Of a stretch of DNA of 64,000 bases, positions 25,812-34,447 are shown piece by piece; the first letter of the stretch is position 1; each line of letters opens with the position of its first letter. The stretch is taken from NCBI RefSeq assembly GCF_051487185.1, contig NZ_JAHVDK010000016.1, positions 1 through 64,000 on the forward strand. Reading direction: 5' to 3'. A model generated the notes under the pieces. The model worked only from the letters and a program-made list of their open reading frames with translations. It ran no database searches and was not told the DNA's origin. This DNA comes from Inquilinus limosus_F. GTDB taxonomy: Bacteria > Pseudomonadota > Alphaproteobacteria > DSM-16000 > Inquilinaceae. A program made the position numbers and the translations under genes.

Positions 25812-26326
25812 CACAGCGAGCTTTCAGCGGTTTGGGACTCGCGGAACCGTACGACATAGGCGACGACCAGGCCGAACAGGACGTGGCCGACCAGCGAGGC
25901 CCAGGCCAGTGGGATGAAGCCCAGGAAGGCCGGCAGCCCGGCGAAGACATGGGCCATGACGTACAGGGCGAAGACCCACAGCCCGATGCCGAAGCCGATG
26001 CCGGTCAGCACCAGCGGCAGCTTCGGCAGGATCGCGCGCTGCAGCGGCCGGGCGATGAACAGATAGCCGATCGGATAGAACACGATGCCGACGATGGCGT
26101 GGATCAGCTCCGCTGCCGTCCAGCTCTGAAACCCGAAGACGGACTGCACCAGGGCCGCCGGCTCCAGCGGACCGCCGACCAGGAACGGGGTGATGCCGCG
26201 GGCCCAGACCTCCCAGGTCAGGTCGGCGGCGATGCCGGCCAGAAGGATGGTCGGGACGAGGCGGCCGGTCAGCGCCGGGAACAATGGCGCGGTGGTGGCC
26301 TGGGTCTGAATCTGAGTCATGGTCAT
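25811..26326 (-). CDS. Four-helix integral membrane protein of unknown function
   Basis: 171 residues, not assigned to a family. Four hydrophobic segments are visible: LVPTILLAGIAADLTWEVW, IVGIVFYPIGYLFIA, LPLVLTGIGFGIGLWVFALY and PLAWASLVGHVLFGLVVAYV. A conserved-looking HAIVGI histidine lies in the second and VGHVLFG in the fourth. ATG at 26326 has GGAGAC upstream. It is sandwiched between the TTC38-like gene (25-bp gap) and the TPP enzyme gene (overlap), so a shared role is likely. Confidence 0.8.
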   Translation of the reverse strand: MTMTQIQTQATTAPLFPALTGRLVPTILLAGIAADLTWEVWARGITPFLVGGPLEPAALVQSVFGFQSWTAAELIHAIVGIVFYPIGYLFIARPLQRAILPKLPLVLTGIGFGIGLWVFALYVMAHVFAGLPAFLGFIPLAWASLVGHVLFGLVVAYVVRFRESQTAESSL

Positions 26327-26351
26327 GATCGTGGTCTCCGTTCAGGGAAGG

Positions 26352-27686
26352 TCAGCGGAAAGCCCGCAGCCGGGCGGTGGACAGGGTGCGGCCGTCGACG
26401 GCCGCGATCAGGCGGTCCTCGGCCTTCAGCCGGCGGCGGGCGGCACGGATCTCCCGCAGCGCCTCGCCGTCGCCGCGCCGGGCGGCGGCCTCGGCCAGGG
26501 CCAGGACGAACAGGTCGCGCTGGGCATTGCTGCCGCCGAGCCCCGGCAGGGCGGCGGCGAGACGGTCGAGCCCTCCCCGCTCCGCCCCCATTCCGGCGAT
26601 GGCGCGGGCCAGCGGCAGGCCGATCCCGGCCGCGACCCGGGCCTGGTCGCCGTCGCCCTGGGCGCGCACCTGCAGCGCCATCACCAACTCCGCCGCCGCC
26701 GGCCGGTCGCCCAGTGCGATCAATGCGATCAGCGTGTGCAGCGCGGCAAAGACCAGGGTGGTGTCGGCCCGACGCTTCCGCGCGATCTCGGCCAGGTCGG
26801 CCCAGCGGTGGCCGACATCGACGCCGAGGCGCTCCAGCCGCCACAGCAGCGAGACCGCATTGGCCATGTCGCGGAAGTCGTCGGTCGGGATCGGCCGCAC
26901 CTCCTGGTCGTAGAGTCGCAGCACGCGCTCATGGTCGCCGCGATCGAGATGCAGCAGCGCCAGGTGCCAGGCCAGGTGGAAGCTGAAGTTGTTGCAGCGG
27001 GACCAGCGGTCGCGGCTGCCCTCCAGCCAGGCGATGCCGGCCTTGGTGTCGCCGCGCATCTCATGGACATGGGACACGGCGTGCAGGCCCCAGGCGTCGT
27101 CCGGCTCCAGCGCCACCGCCTGCCGGCCATAGGCCTCGGCAGCGGCGTAGGCGCCGTGCTCCTCGACCGCGAAGGCGTGGCAGCCCAGGAGGAAGCCGGC
27201 GGCGGGCAAGTGGGCCGACCACACCGCCATCATCCGGTGCGAGGCCGCCAGCATGCCCTCGGCGTCTCCCAGCATGAAGCGCAGCGCATGCGCGATCTTG
27301 AAGGGCAGGAAGGTCGCCGGCCGGTCGGCGAAGCTTCGGTCGAGGCTGTCGGCGGCCTGGGCGAAACGGTCCTCGACGGCGAGGCCGAGGGCCTCGACCA
27401 GAGCGCGCTCGTCGGCGGTGCCGCCATCCTTCGCCGCCAGGGCCCGCCGGGCCGCCGCCAGCGCCTCCCGCGCCGGGCGTGCCAGCTCCTCGCGCGCCAG
27501 GATCAGGTTGGCGAAGCCCTTCAGCGCCAGTGCCGGCACATGGTCCGGATCGGCGTCGAGCGCCCGCCCGATCGCGACGCCGGTCGAGGGCCGATGCGCC
27601 GCGAGGCCGTGCACCGCCTCTTCGAAAGCGGTAGTGGCCGCGGCATTGGCGGAGCTGGTCGACAGGTCGTAGTGATCTCTCGGCAT
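26352..27686 (-). CDS. TTC38-like tetratricopeptide repeat protein
   Basis: 444 residues, cytoplasmic and helical. The central region, AVSHVHEMRGDTKAGIAWLEG and HLAWHLALLHLDRGDHERVL, matches the TTC38 (tetratricopeptide repeat protein 38) pattern, with adjacent histidines in the helices. Bacterial members have no established function. It is the first gene of a three-gene unit with a membrane protein and a TPP enzyme. Its ATG is 330 bp from the divergent ECF sigma gene. Confidence 0.85.
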   Translation of the reverse strand: MPRDHYDLSTSSANAAATTAFEEAVHGLAAHRPSTGVAIGRALDADPDHVPALALKGFANLILAREELARPAREALAAARRALAAKDGGTADERALVEALGLAVEDRFAQAADSLDRSFADRPATFLPFKIAHALRFMLGDAEGMLAASHRMMAVWSAHLPAAGFLLGCHAFAVEEHGAYAAAEAYGRQAVALEPDDAWGLHAVSHVHEMRGDTKAGIAWLEGSRDRWSRCNNFSFHLAWHLALLHLDRGDHERVLRLYDQEVRPIPTDDFRDMANAVSLLWRLERLGVDVGHRWADLAEIARKRRADTTLVFAALHTLIALIALGDRPAAAELVMALQVRAQGDGDQARVAAGIGLPLARAIAGMGAERGGLDRLAAALPGLGGSNAQRDLFVLALAEAAARRGDGEALREIRAARRRLKAEDRLIAAVDGRTLSTARLRAFR

Positions 27687-28016
27687 GACGGATCCTTTCT
27701 CGCCCGTTGGGGCAAGGCTCGGCCGTGGCGTCGATCGCGCGACGCGGCGGCGGTCCGAATTGTGAGAGGCCGGCTGGTGCGCTCCGGCCGCGGAGGCTCA
27801 GCCGTTCGTGACGGCGATGCCCGGCGGGGCGAACAGGAGCAGAGGATAATTCATGGCGGGTTCCGCAGAAGAGGCTCGCCGCAATGGGCTTGTGACGACT
27901 TCTTCGGCGTCGGTGCGGCTGCTATTACAGCGCCGGCAGAATTTTTTCGAACTCCTCCGGAACCGGCCGGCCCGCTGTAACGAATCCGAACGCGGAGCCG
28001 TATGAGGTGATGACGC
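27687..28016. other. 330-bp intergenic region between the TTC38-like gene and the ECF sigma gene
   Basis: It holds the candidate sigma-type promoter at 27977-28002 and no convincing gene. An 18-codon minus-strand ATG reading frame at 27798-27854 lacks a good ribosome site. No tRNA, terminator or repeat family is evident. Confidence 0.6.
27977..28002 (+). promoter_or_regulatory. Candidate ECF (SigF-type) promoter of the sigma-NrsF operon
   Basis: GTAACG (27977-27982), 16 bases, then CGTA (27999-28002), 15 bases before the GTG start at 28017. From memory, Caulobacter SigF promoters have the form GTAACC-N16-CGAA, which this resembles. It supports autoregulation of the sigma gene; the short leader is consistent with a start just before the GTG. 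Confidence 0.55.
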
Positions 28017-28574
28017 GTGACTGACCCGTCGCGGGAGGAAGAATGGGCGACATGGATGCGGGCCGCGATTTCCGGCGACGCCGGGGCCTACCGCCTGTTC
28101 CTGCAGGCGGTGACGCCGCATCTGCGCGCCATGGCCCGGCGGCGCGGTACCCTGTTCGGCACCTCCGGCAGCGATGCCGAGGACATCGTCCAGGAAGTGC
28201 TGCTGGCGATCCATCTCAAGCGCGCCTCCTGGGATCCGGCGCGGCCGATCGGCCCCTGGATCTCGACCATCGTGCGCAACAAGATGATCGACGCGCTGCG
28301 CCGGCGCGGCCGTCATGTCGACGTGCCGATCGAGGACGTGATCGACACGCTGGAGGCCGAGCCGGCGGCGGACGGGCTGGAGCGGCGCGATGTCGACCGC
28401 CTGCTGTCGCGGCTGCAGGACCGGCAGCGCGAGATCGTGCGCTCGATCTCGGTCGAGGGCGCCGGCGTGCGCGAGACCGCCGGCCGGCTCGGCATGACCG
28501 AGGGCGCCGTGCGCGTGGCGTTGCACCGCGCCTTGAAGATGCTGGCCGCTTTGTATCGGAGTGACCCGGAGTGA
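28017..28574 (+). CDS. ECF RNA polymerase sigma factor (SigF/ECF16-like)
   Basis: 185 residues. Sigma2 is present (SDAEDIVQEVLLAIHLKR and PWISTIVRNKMIDALRRR) and sigma4 (LQDRQREIVRSISVEGAGVR, then MTEGAVRVALHRALK). The adjacent, overlapping gene encodes an NrsF/DUF1109-type membrane protein, the known partner of SigF-type factors that respond to heavy-metal or chlorine/oxidative stress. GTG at 28017 follows GAGGTG. It likely activates its own operon and, by promoter resemblance, the hydrolase gene at 44220. Confidence 0.93.
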   Translation: MTDPSREEEWATWMRAAISGDAGAYRLFLQAVTPHLRAMARRRGTLFGTSGSDAEDIVQEVLLAIHLKRASWDPARPIGPWISTIVRNKMIDALRRRGRHVDVPIEDVIDTLEAEPAADGLERRDVDRLLSRLQDRQREIVRSISVEGAGVRETAGRLGMTEGAVRVALHRALKMLAALYRSDPE

Positions 28575-29206
28575 GGACCGACGATCTGATCACCGCCTTG
28601 GCGCAGGACGCCCCCGTCCGCTGGCCGCTCGGCCGCGCGGTGGCGGCGGCGATGGCCGGCGGCGCGGTCGTGGCCGGTGCCATCTTCTTCGTCGGCGTCG
28701 GCATCCGGCCGGATGTGATGCAGGCGATCGAGACCGTCCGCTACTTGTTCAAGTTCGTCGTCACCCTGGCGCTGGCCGTCACCGCCACCGGGCTGATCCT
28801 GCATCTGGCCCGGCCGGGTGTGCCCTTGGGCGCCTGGCGCTGGGCGCTGCTGGCCGCGCCGGTCCTGCTGGCCGTCTCGGTCGCGGCGGAGATGATGGCG
28901 ATGCCGATGTCGACCTGGGGCGCACGGTGGATCGGCGAAAATGCGCGCTATTGCATGATCGTCATCCCGCTGATGGCGCTCGGGCCGCTGGCCCTGCTGC
29001 TGCTCGCCCTGCGCCAGGGCGCGCCGCGGCGGCCCGGCATCGCGGGTGCGGTCGCCGGGCTGGTGGCCAGCGGCATCTCCGCGACCTTCTACGCCGCGCA
29101 CTGCCCGGACGACAGCCCGCTCTTCGTCGCCACCTGGTACACGCTGGCGACCGGGATCGTGGTGCTGATCGGCACCCTGGCGGGCCGGCGCTGGCTGCGC
29201 TGGTAA
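28571..29206 (+). CDS. NrsF/DUF1109-type membrane anti-sigma factor
   Basis: 211 residues with six hydrophobic segments and the short cytoplasmic N-terminus (RTDDLITALAQDAPVRWPLG) characteristic of NrsF-like anti-sigma factors. Conserved cysteines, which sense stress in Caulobacter NrsF, have candidates in ENARYCMIV and YAAHCPDDSP. GTG at 28571 overlaps the sigma stop in GTGA. The protein would sequester the sigma factor at the inner membrane. Confidence 0.9.
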   Translation: MRTDDLITALAQDAPVRWPLGRAVAAAMAGGAVVAGAIFFVGVGIRPDVMQAIETVRYLFKFVVTLALAVTATGLILHLARPGVPLGAWRWALLAAPVLLAVSVAAEMMAMPMSTWGARWIGENARYCMIVIPLMALGPLALLLLALRQGAPRRPGIAGAVAGLVASGISATFYAAHCPDDSPLFVATWYTLATGIVVLIGTLAGRRWLRW

Positions 29207-29234
29207 GCCGGGCACAGCATCGCCGTCCCGGCGT

Positions 29235-30707
29235 TCAGAATTCGATCAGCACGCTCTTCTGGCGCAGATTGGCCTCGACCGCCTGGCGCCCGAGATCCTT
29301 GCCGATGCCGGAGCGCTTGTAGCCGCCGGTCGGCAGGATGAAGTCCGCGGTGCGGCCGTAGCGGTTGACCCAGACGGTGCCGGCCTGCAGCCGGCGCACC
29401 GCCCGCAGCGCGCGGCCGAGATCCGCGGTGTGGACGCCGGCCGCCAAGCCGTAGTCGGGATGGTCGGCCAGCGCCAGCCCCTCCTCCTCGTCGTCGAAGG
29501 CCTGGACCGTCAGCACCGGGCCGAAGATCTCCTCCCGCACCGCCGGCATGTCCTGGGTGACGTCGGTCAGGATCGTCGGCTCGTAGAAGGCGCCGTCCTG
29601 GATCGCGGCCAGGCGCCGGCCGCCGACCAAGGCTCGGGCGCCCGCGGCCAGGGAGCGGCGGACGATGCCGTCGATCCGGTCGGCCTGCGGGGTCGAGATG
29701 ATCGGCGAGAAGCTGGTGTCCTCGCGCCAGGTCGGGCCCGGCCGCACCTCGGCGAACAGGGTCGTGAGCCTGTCGACCATCTCGTCCCGCAGCCGGCGCT
29801 GCACGATCAGGCGCGAGCCGGCGACGCAGACCTGCCCGGCATTGCCGAGGATCGAGGCCGCGATCTGGCGGGCCGTCCGGTCCGGGCTGGGCGTGTCGGC
29901 GAAGACCAGCTGCGGGCTCTTGCCGCCCAGCTCCAGCGTCACCGGCTTCGCCCCGCTGGCGGCGCTGGCCGCCATGATCGCGGCGCCGGTCCGGGTCGAG
30001 CCGGTGAAGGAGATCTTGCCGACCAGCGGATGGCGGCACAGCGCGTCGCCGGTGACGGCGCCGGTGCCCTGGACCACGTTGAAGATGCCGGGCGGCACGC
30101 CGGCCTCGACCGCCAGCTGCGCCAGCCGCACGGTCGAGAACGGCGTCAGCTCCGACGGCTTCAGCACCACGGCGTTGCCGGCGGCCAGCGCCGGCCCGGC
30201 CTTCCACGACGCCATGCTGAGCGGGAAGTTCCAGGGCGTGATCGCGGCGACGACGCCATAGGGCTCGGAGATGACGAGGCCGAGATTGTCGCTGCGGGTG
30301 GCGGCGACCTCCCCGCCCAGCTTGTCGGCGTATTCGGCGAAGAAGCGGAAGCCTTCGGCGGTCGAGGCCACGTCGAAGGACAGGGCCTGGGCGATCGGCC
30401 GGGTCGAGCCGAGCGCCTCGAGCCGCCCCAGCTCCTCCGCCCTTGCGTCGATCAGATCGGCGAAGCGCCGCAGCACCCGGGCCCGCTCGCGCGGCGGGCG
30501 GCTGGCCCAGTCGGTCCGGCGCTGGGCCTCGGCCGCGTTCGTCACCGCCCGGTCGACCAGATCGGCGGAGGCGACCGGCAGGTCGGCATAGAGAGCGCTG
30601 TCGGAGGGACGCCGGACGCCGATCGTCTCACCCTCTCCCGTGACGAGGGCGCCGTCGATGAAGTGCCCGGCGGGGACGGCGACGGCGGCGGGATCGAAAT
30701 CGAGCAT
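29235..30707 (-). CDS. NAD(P)-dependent aldehyde dehydrogenase
   Basis: 490 residues, a standard ALDH. Landmarks are TPWNFPLSMASWKAGPALA, the glutamate in LELGGKSPQLVF, the catalytic cysteine in GNAGQVCVAGSR, and EEIFGPVLTVQAF. The substrate is probably an amino-aldehyde, because the gene lies 2 bp after the stop of an amine-type FAD oxidase gene: oxidation of an amine would give the aldehyde that this enzyme converts to an acid. ATG at 30707 is the natural start (MLDFDPAAVAVPAG). Confidence 0.94.
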   Translation of the reverse strand: MLDFDPAAVAVPAGHFIDGALVTGEGETIGVRRPSDSALYADLPVASADLVDRAVTNAAEAQRRTDWASRPPRERARVLRRFADLIDARAEELGRLEALGSTRPIAQALSFDVASTAEGFRFFAEYADKLGGEVAATRSDNLGLVISEPYGVVAAITPWNFPLSMASWKAGPALAAGNAVVLKPSELTPFSTVRLAQLAVEAGVPPGIFNVVQGTGAVTGDALCRHPLVGKISFTGSTRTGAAIMAASAASGAKPVTLELGGKSPQLVFADTPSPDRTARQIAASILGNAGQVCVAGSRLIVQRRLRDEMVDRLTTLFAEVRPGPTWREDTSFSPIISTPQADRIDGIVRRSLAAGARALVGGRRLAAIQDGAFYEPTILTDVTQDMPAVREEIFGPVLTVQAFDDEEEGLALADHPDYGLAAGVHTADLGRALRAVRRLQAGTVWVNRYGRTADFILPTGGYKRSGIGKDLGRQAVEANLRQKSVLIEF

Positions 30708-30709
30708 GA

Positions 30710-31813
30710 TCAGTATCCCGCGGCCCAGCGGGCGAGGTCGGTTGCGCTCTCGGCGCCGTCGAACATGGCGATGATGCGCTCGCCCAGCAGCGGGCCGAAC
30801 TTGAACATCTGCCCGTCGCAATTGGTGACGACGAGGCCGCGGCCGGCCTTGTCGAGCCTGAAGCGGCGCGACGGGTCGAGGACGTAGTAGCCGACCTGGA
30901 TGCGGGTCGGGCGGTAGTCCGCGGCGTCCCGGAGATAGGGCCGGAACGGCGCCAGGATCGTCTCGCCCTCGGTGGCGAGATCCGAGCCGAAGCCGTCGAC
31001 CTCCGGCCGGGCGCGGCGGCGATGCGGGCCGTGGCCGAATTTGAGGCCGGCGCCGCGGCGGTCCGGCAGGGTGTAGCCGGCATGGTCGCCGAGGGTGACG
31101 ATGGCCGGGGCGTCGCGCCAGGTCTGCGCGAAGCGCGCCGGCGGCTCGATGTAGCAGAGGCCCTGCCGCCAGGTGGCCGCGTCGCCGTAGCGCTCCGGCA
31201 TCAGCGCCGGCAGCCAGGCGCCGGCGGCGATCACCAGCATGTCGCCCTCGACCGTGCTGCCGTCGGCGCGGATGGCGACGCCGCGCTCCTGGTCCACGCG
31301 GGCGATGCGGCAGCCGCCTTCGACCACGGCCCCGTGCTCGGCGATCCAGCGCGCCAGCTCGGTGACGATGCGGCCGGCGAAGAGCGGCCCGCCCGGCGAG
31401 GCGGTGACGCCCCAGGCGCCCTCGGGCAGCTGCAGATGCGGGCACAGCCGCTCCACGCCATCGCGGTCCAGCACCTCGTGCCGAATGCCGAGCTCGCGGA
31501 AGGCCTCCAGCGTCTTGGCGGCGTAGTCGCCGGCCTCCAGCGAGATCGAGATCGCGCTGGTGTCCTCGAACTCTTCGCTGCCGATGTCGTCCCAGACGCG
31601 CGACCAGGCCTCGAAAGCCGGCGCCACCATGCGGGTGTAGCCGAGCGCTGCGCCGTAGTGGTAGCGGATCATCCGGTGCCGGTCGTAGGAGGCGCTGTGC
31701 GGGTTCGGCACCTCGCCCTGCTCCAGCAGATGGACGTCATGTCCGCGCTTCAGCGCCGCCCGCGCCACGGACAGACCGACGATACCGGCACCGATGATGA
31801 CGACACGAGCCAT
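30710..31813 (-). CDS. FAD-dependent amine/amino acid oxidase (SolA/DAO family)
   Basis: 367 residues. The N-terminal FAD motif is VVIIGAGIVGLSVARAALKRGH, followed by LLEQGEVPNPHSAS and the mid-chain region DHAGYTLPDRRGAGLKFG, which resembles N-methyl-tryptophan/sarcosine-type oxidases. It probably oxidises a secondary amine or N-methyl amino acid in the cytoplasm. The ATG at 31813 is the start; the stop lies two bases before the aldehyde dehydrogenase ATG. It is divergent from the GNAT gene at 32006. Confidence 0.9.
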   Translation of the reverse strand: MARVVIIGAGIVGLSVARAALKRGHDVHLLEQGEVPNPHSASYDRHRMIRYHYGAALGYTRMVAPAFEAWSRVWDDIGSEEFEDTSAISISLEAGDYAAKTLEAFRELGIRHEVLDRDGVERLCPHLQLPEGAWGVTASPGGPLFAGRIVTELARWIAEHGAVVEGGCRIARVDQERGVAIRADGSTVEGDMLVIAAGAWLPALMPERYGDAATWRQGLCYIEPPARFAQTWRDAPAIVTLGDHAGYTLPDRRGAGLKFGHGPHRRRARPEVDGFGSDLATEGETILAPFRPYLRDAADYRPTRIQVGYYVLDPSRRFRLDKAGRGLVVTNCDGQMFKFGPLLGERIIAMFDGAESATDLARWAAGY

Positions 31814-32005
31814 AGGGATGCGCCCTGTTTCCGCTGAGACTGCGACCAAGGCTAGACCGGCCGTGGTGGCAGATGCTGCCATGAATGCTGCCCGCTTTGG
31901 TGCATCCGCATGGTCTGTGATCGGCTTTTCGGGCGATCGTGCCGGGCCGGGCGGGGCAAGCTGCCGGAACCGCAGCCCGACCGTTCCTGCAAAGAGAATC
32001 CGGTG

Positions 32006-32857
32006 ATGCCACACGACACCCCTCCCCCGACCTTGCGCCCGATGGCGGAGCAGGACCTGCCGGCGCTGCACGCTTTGACCGTGGAGGTCGGCTGGGCGCA
32101 CCGGCCGGAGGACTGGCGCTTGGTGTACGAGGTCGGCGACGGCGTCGTGGCCTGCGACGGCGCCGGTCGGGTGATCGGTTCCGCCCTATGGTGGCCGTTC
32201 GGAGAGCATTTCGGCACGGTCGGCATGATTATCGTCTCGCCGCGGCTGCAGGCGAAGGGCACCGGGCGGCGGATGATGCGCTGGCTGTTCGACCGGGCCG
32301 GCGACCGCGCGCTGCAGCTGAACGCCACACCGGCGGGGCTGCGGCTGTACCGCTCCGAAGGATTTCGGGAGATCGGCCGGATCCATCAGCATCAGGGCAC
32401 AGTGCAGCCGGTGCCAACCGCTGCCGCAGCCGGGCGGGTCCGGCCGCTCGCCGCCGAGGACTGGCCGCAGATCCGGGCACTCGACAAGGAGGCGTGTGGC
32501 GCCGACCGGTCGGCCGCGCTGGACGCCCTCGCCGCCCGCTCGGTCGGCACCGGCTATGAGACGGATGGCGAGCTGGTCGGCTTCAGCCTCTGCCGCCCCT
32601 TCGGCCGCGGCCATGTCGTCGGCCCGATCGTCGCGCCGGACGAGGCCGCCGCCATCGCCCTGCTGCAGCCGCATCTGGAGGAGCATGCCGGTCGGTTCCT
32701 GCGGGTGGACACGCCGGACGACGGCGCCTTCGCCGACCGCCTCGCGGCCGCCGGCCTCGCCCGGGTCGACACGGTCGTGACCATGCTTCGCGGCGACCGG
32801 CCGGCGCGGCAGCCTGCGGTCCGAACCTTCGGGCTGATCAACCAGGCCCTGGGCTGA
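32006..32857 (+). CDS. Double-domain GNAT acetyltransferase
   Basis: 283 residues with two GNAT domains. The first (residues ~8-125) has the acetyl-CoA loop MIIVSPRLQAKGTGRRMM; the second (~145-280) is weaker (HVVGPIVAPDEAAAIAL). ATG at 32006 is preferred to a GTG immediately before it. It is followed within 2 bp by a 2-hydroxyacid dehydrogenase gene, so the pair is probably co-expressed. The acceptor substrate is unknown. Confidence 0.88.
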   Translation: MPHDTPPPTLRPMAEQDLPALHALTVEVGWAHRPEDWRLVYEVGDGVVACDGAGRVIGSALWWPFGEHFGTVGMIIVSPRLQAKGTGRRMMRWLFDRAGDRALQLNATPAGLRLYRSEGFREIGRIHQHQGTVQPVPTAAAAGRVRPLAAEDWPQIRALDKEACGADRSAALDALAARSVGTGYETDGELVGFSLCRPFGRGHVVGPIVAPDEAAAIALLQPHLEEHAGRFLRVDTPDDGAFADRLAAAGLARVDTVVTMLRGDRPARQPAVRTFGLINQALG

Positions 32858-32859
32858 CC

Positions 32860-33795
32860 ATGGGCCGCCCGACGCTGCTGTACAAATCCGACCCGGTCCG
32901 CGGTGCGGTCTGGGACCGGGTGTTCCGGGAGGAGGCGCCGGACATCAGGCTCGAGGTCTGGTCGCCCGACGCGCCGCCGTCGGACGCGGCCTATTTGGTG
33001 GCCTGGACCCCGCCCGAGGATCTGGAGCGGTCGGTGCCGAAGCTGGAGGTGCTGTTCGGCCTGGGCGCTGGAGTCGACCATCTGAACCTCGACCGCCTGC
33101 CGCCGCGGGTCCAGCTGGTCCGCATGGTCGATCCGGACCTCACCCGGTCCATGGTCGAATACGTCCTTTACGCCGCGCTCGCCTTGCATCGGGATATCCC
33201 CGCCTATCTCGCCGATCAGCGGGAGGGGCGCTGGGCTCCACGCCTGGTGCGGCGCGCCGCCGACCGCACGGTCGGGGTGATGGGGCTGGGCGTGCTCGGC
33301 CGCGCCGCGGCCGAGGCGTTGCGCGACCTGGGCTTCGCCATGCGCGGCTGGAGCGCGTCGGAGAAGTCGCTTCCGGGCGTGACCTGCTTTGCCGGCGCGG
33401 CCGGACTGCCGGACTTCCTACAGGGCTGCGAGATCCTGGTCTGCCTGCTGCCGCTGACCGACGCCACCCGCGGCATTCTGAACGCCAAGGTCTTCTCGGC
33501 CCTGCCGGCCGGGGCCGGGCTGGTCAATGTTGGCCGCGGCGGACATATGGTGGAGGCCGACCTGCTGGCCGCGCTGGACAGCGGACACATTTCGGCCGCG
33601 ATGCTCGACGTGCTGGCGGCCGAGCCGCCCGCCCCCGACCACCCGCTGCTGCGGCACCCGAAGGTGATGCTGACCCCGCATATCGCCAGCGCCACCCATC
33701 CGGAGTCGGCGGCCCGCCAGGTGATCCGCGCGATCCGCCGGCACCGGGACGGGCTGCCGCTGGAGAACGTCGTCGACCGCCGGCAGGCATATTGA
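32860..33795 (+). CDS. D-2-hydroxyacid dehydrogenase, glyoxylate/hydroxypyruvate reductase A-like
   Basis: 311 residues, similar in length and layout to GhrA. The NAD(P) motif is VGVMGLGVLGRAAAEALRDLG, and the catalytic Arg-Glu-His set is suggested by LVNVGRGGHMVEADL, LDVLAAEPPAPDHPL and the histidine in LTPHIASATH. It would reduce glyoxylate or hydroxypyruvate in the cytoplasm. It follows the GNAT gene by 2 bp, and a palindromic repeat (33833-33915) lies downstream. Confidence 0.92.
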   Translation: MGRPTLLYKSDPVRGAVWDRVFREEAPDIRLEVWSPDAPPSDAAYLVAWTPPEDLERSVPKLEVLFGLGAGVDHLNLDRLPPRVQLVRMVDPDLTRSMVEYVLYAALALHRDIPAYLADQREGRWAPRLVRRAADRTVGVMGLGVLGRAAAEALRDLGFAMRGWSASEKSLPGVTCFAGAAGLPDFLQGCEILVCLLPLTDATRGILNAKVFSALPAGAGLVNVGRGGHMVEADLLAALDSGHISAAMLDVLAAEPPAPDHPLLRHPKVMLTPHIASATHPESAARQVIRAIRRHRDGLPLENVVDRRQAY

Positions 33796-33832
33796 ACTCC
33801 CTTTCCGTCCCCTACCTCTCGGTTTGAAAGCC

Positions 33833-33915
33833 GTCATGGCGAGGCGCGCAGCGCCGTGGCCATCCAGGGGGCCGGGTTCACTGGATGGCCACGCCCCTTC
33901 GGGGCTCGCCATGAC
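33833..33915. repeat. REP-like palindromic intergenic repeat
   Basis: Long imperfect inverted repeat of about 35-bp arms: left arm GTCATGGCGAGGCGCG.. to GTGGCCATCCAG, right arm CTGGATGGCCAC.. to CTCGCCATGAC, with a loop of about 13 bases. The sequence type (CATGGCGAG...GCCATCCAG) is familiar from dispersed repeats of alphaproteobacterial genomes. It lies between convergent genes and may also serve as a bidirectional transcription stop. Confidence 0.8.
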
Positions 33916-33941
33916 GGTTCAATGGTCGTCGGCCCGCCCTC

Positions 33942-34430
33942 TCACCCGAACAGGCTCATCAGCGGCTGCTCCATCTTCCGGATCGGCGTCTTGATCACGA
34001 TGTAGCTGAAGTATTTCGAGATCCCGACCGGGCGCTCCAGCAGTCCCTCCATGACCTCCTGGTAGTGCGACAGGCTGCGGGTGACGAATTTCACCAGATA
34101 GTCATAGCCGCCGCTGACGAGGTGGCATTCCATCACCTCGTCCAGGCCGCGCATCGCCGCCTCGAAGCGGGTGAAATAGGGCATCGTCTGGTCGGCGAGC
34201 GTGATCTCGGTGAAGACGGTGACGGTCTCGCCCAGCTTGGCGAGGTTGAGATGGGCGCCATAGCCGGTGATGTAGCCCGCCTGCTCCAGCCGCTTGACCC
34301 GCAAGAGGCAGGGGCTGGTCGACAGCCCGACCGCATCCGCCAGGTTGACATTCGTCATCCGGCCCTGGCGCTGCAGCTGCACCAGGATCTTCATGTCGAT
34401 CTGATCCAACCGGTTGCCTGACGGGTTCAC
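33942..34430 (-). CDS. Lrp/AsnC family transcriptional regulator
   Basis: 162 residues, the usual Lrp size. N-terminal HTH (LDQIDMKILVQLQRQGRMTN, then LADAVGLSTSPCLLRVKRLE) is followed by a RAM ligand domain (VFTEITLADQT, and VMECHLVSGGYDYLVKF). GTG at 34430 with GGAG eight bases upstream is chosen; the upstream frame belongs to another reading. It lies 17 bp after the GntR gene and is co-transcribed with it, so this locus carries two amino-acid-type regulators. The effector is probably an amino acid. Confidence 0.92.
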   Translation of the reverse strand: MNPSGNRLDQIDMKILVQLQRQGRMTNVNLADAVGLSTSPCLLRVKRLEQAGYITGYGAHLNLAKLGETVTVFTEITLADQTMPYFTRFEAAMRGLDEVMECHLVSGGYDYLVKFVTRSLSHYQEVMEGLLERPVGISKYFSYIVIKTPIRKMEQPLMSLFG

Positions 34431-34447
34431 GATCTGCTCCTCGACTC

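Noticed and set aside
27798..27854. 18-codon minus-strand ORF (MNYPLLLFAPPGIAVTNG)
   Set aside because: It lacks a convincing ribosome site, a known peptide family or processing genes. It is embedded in the spacer ahead of the sigma operon; a translated leader cannot be excluded without ribosome profiling.
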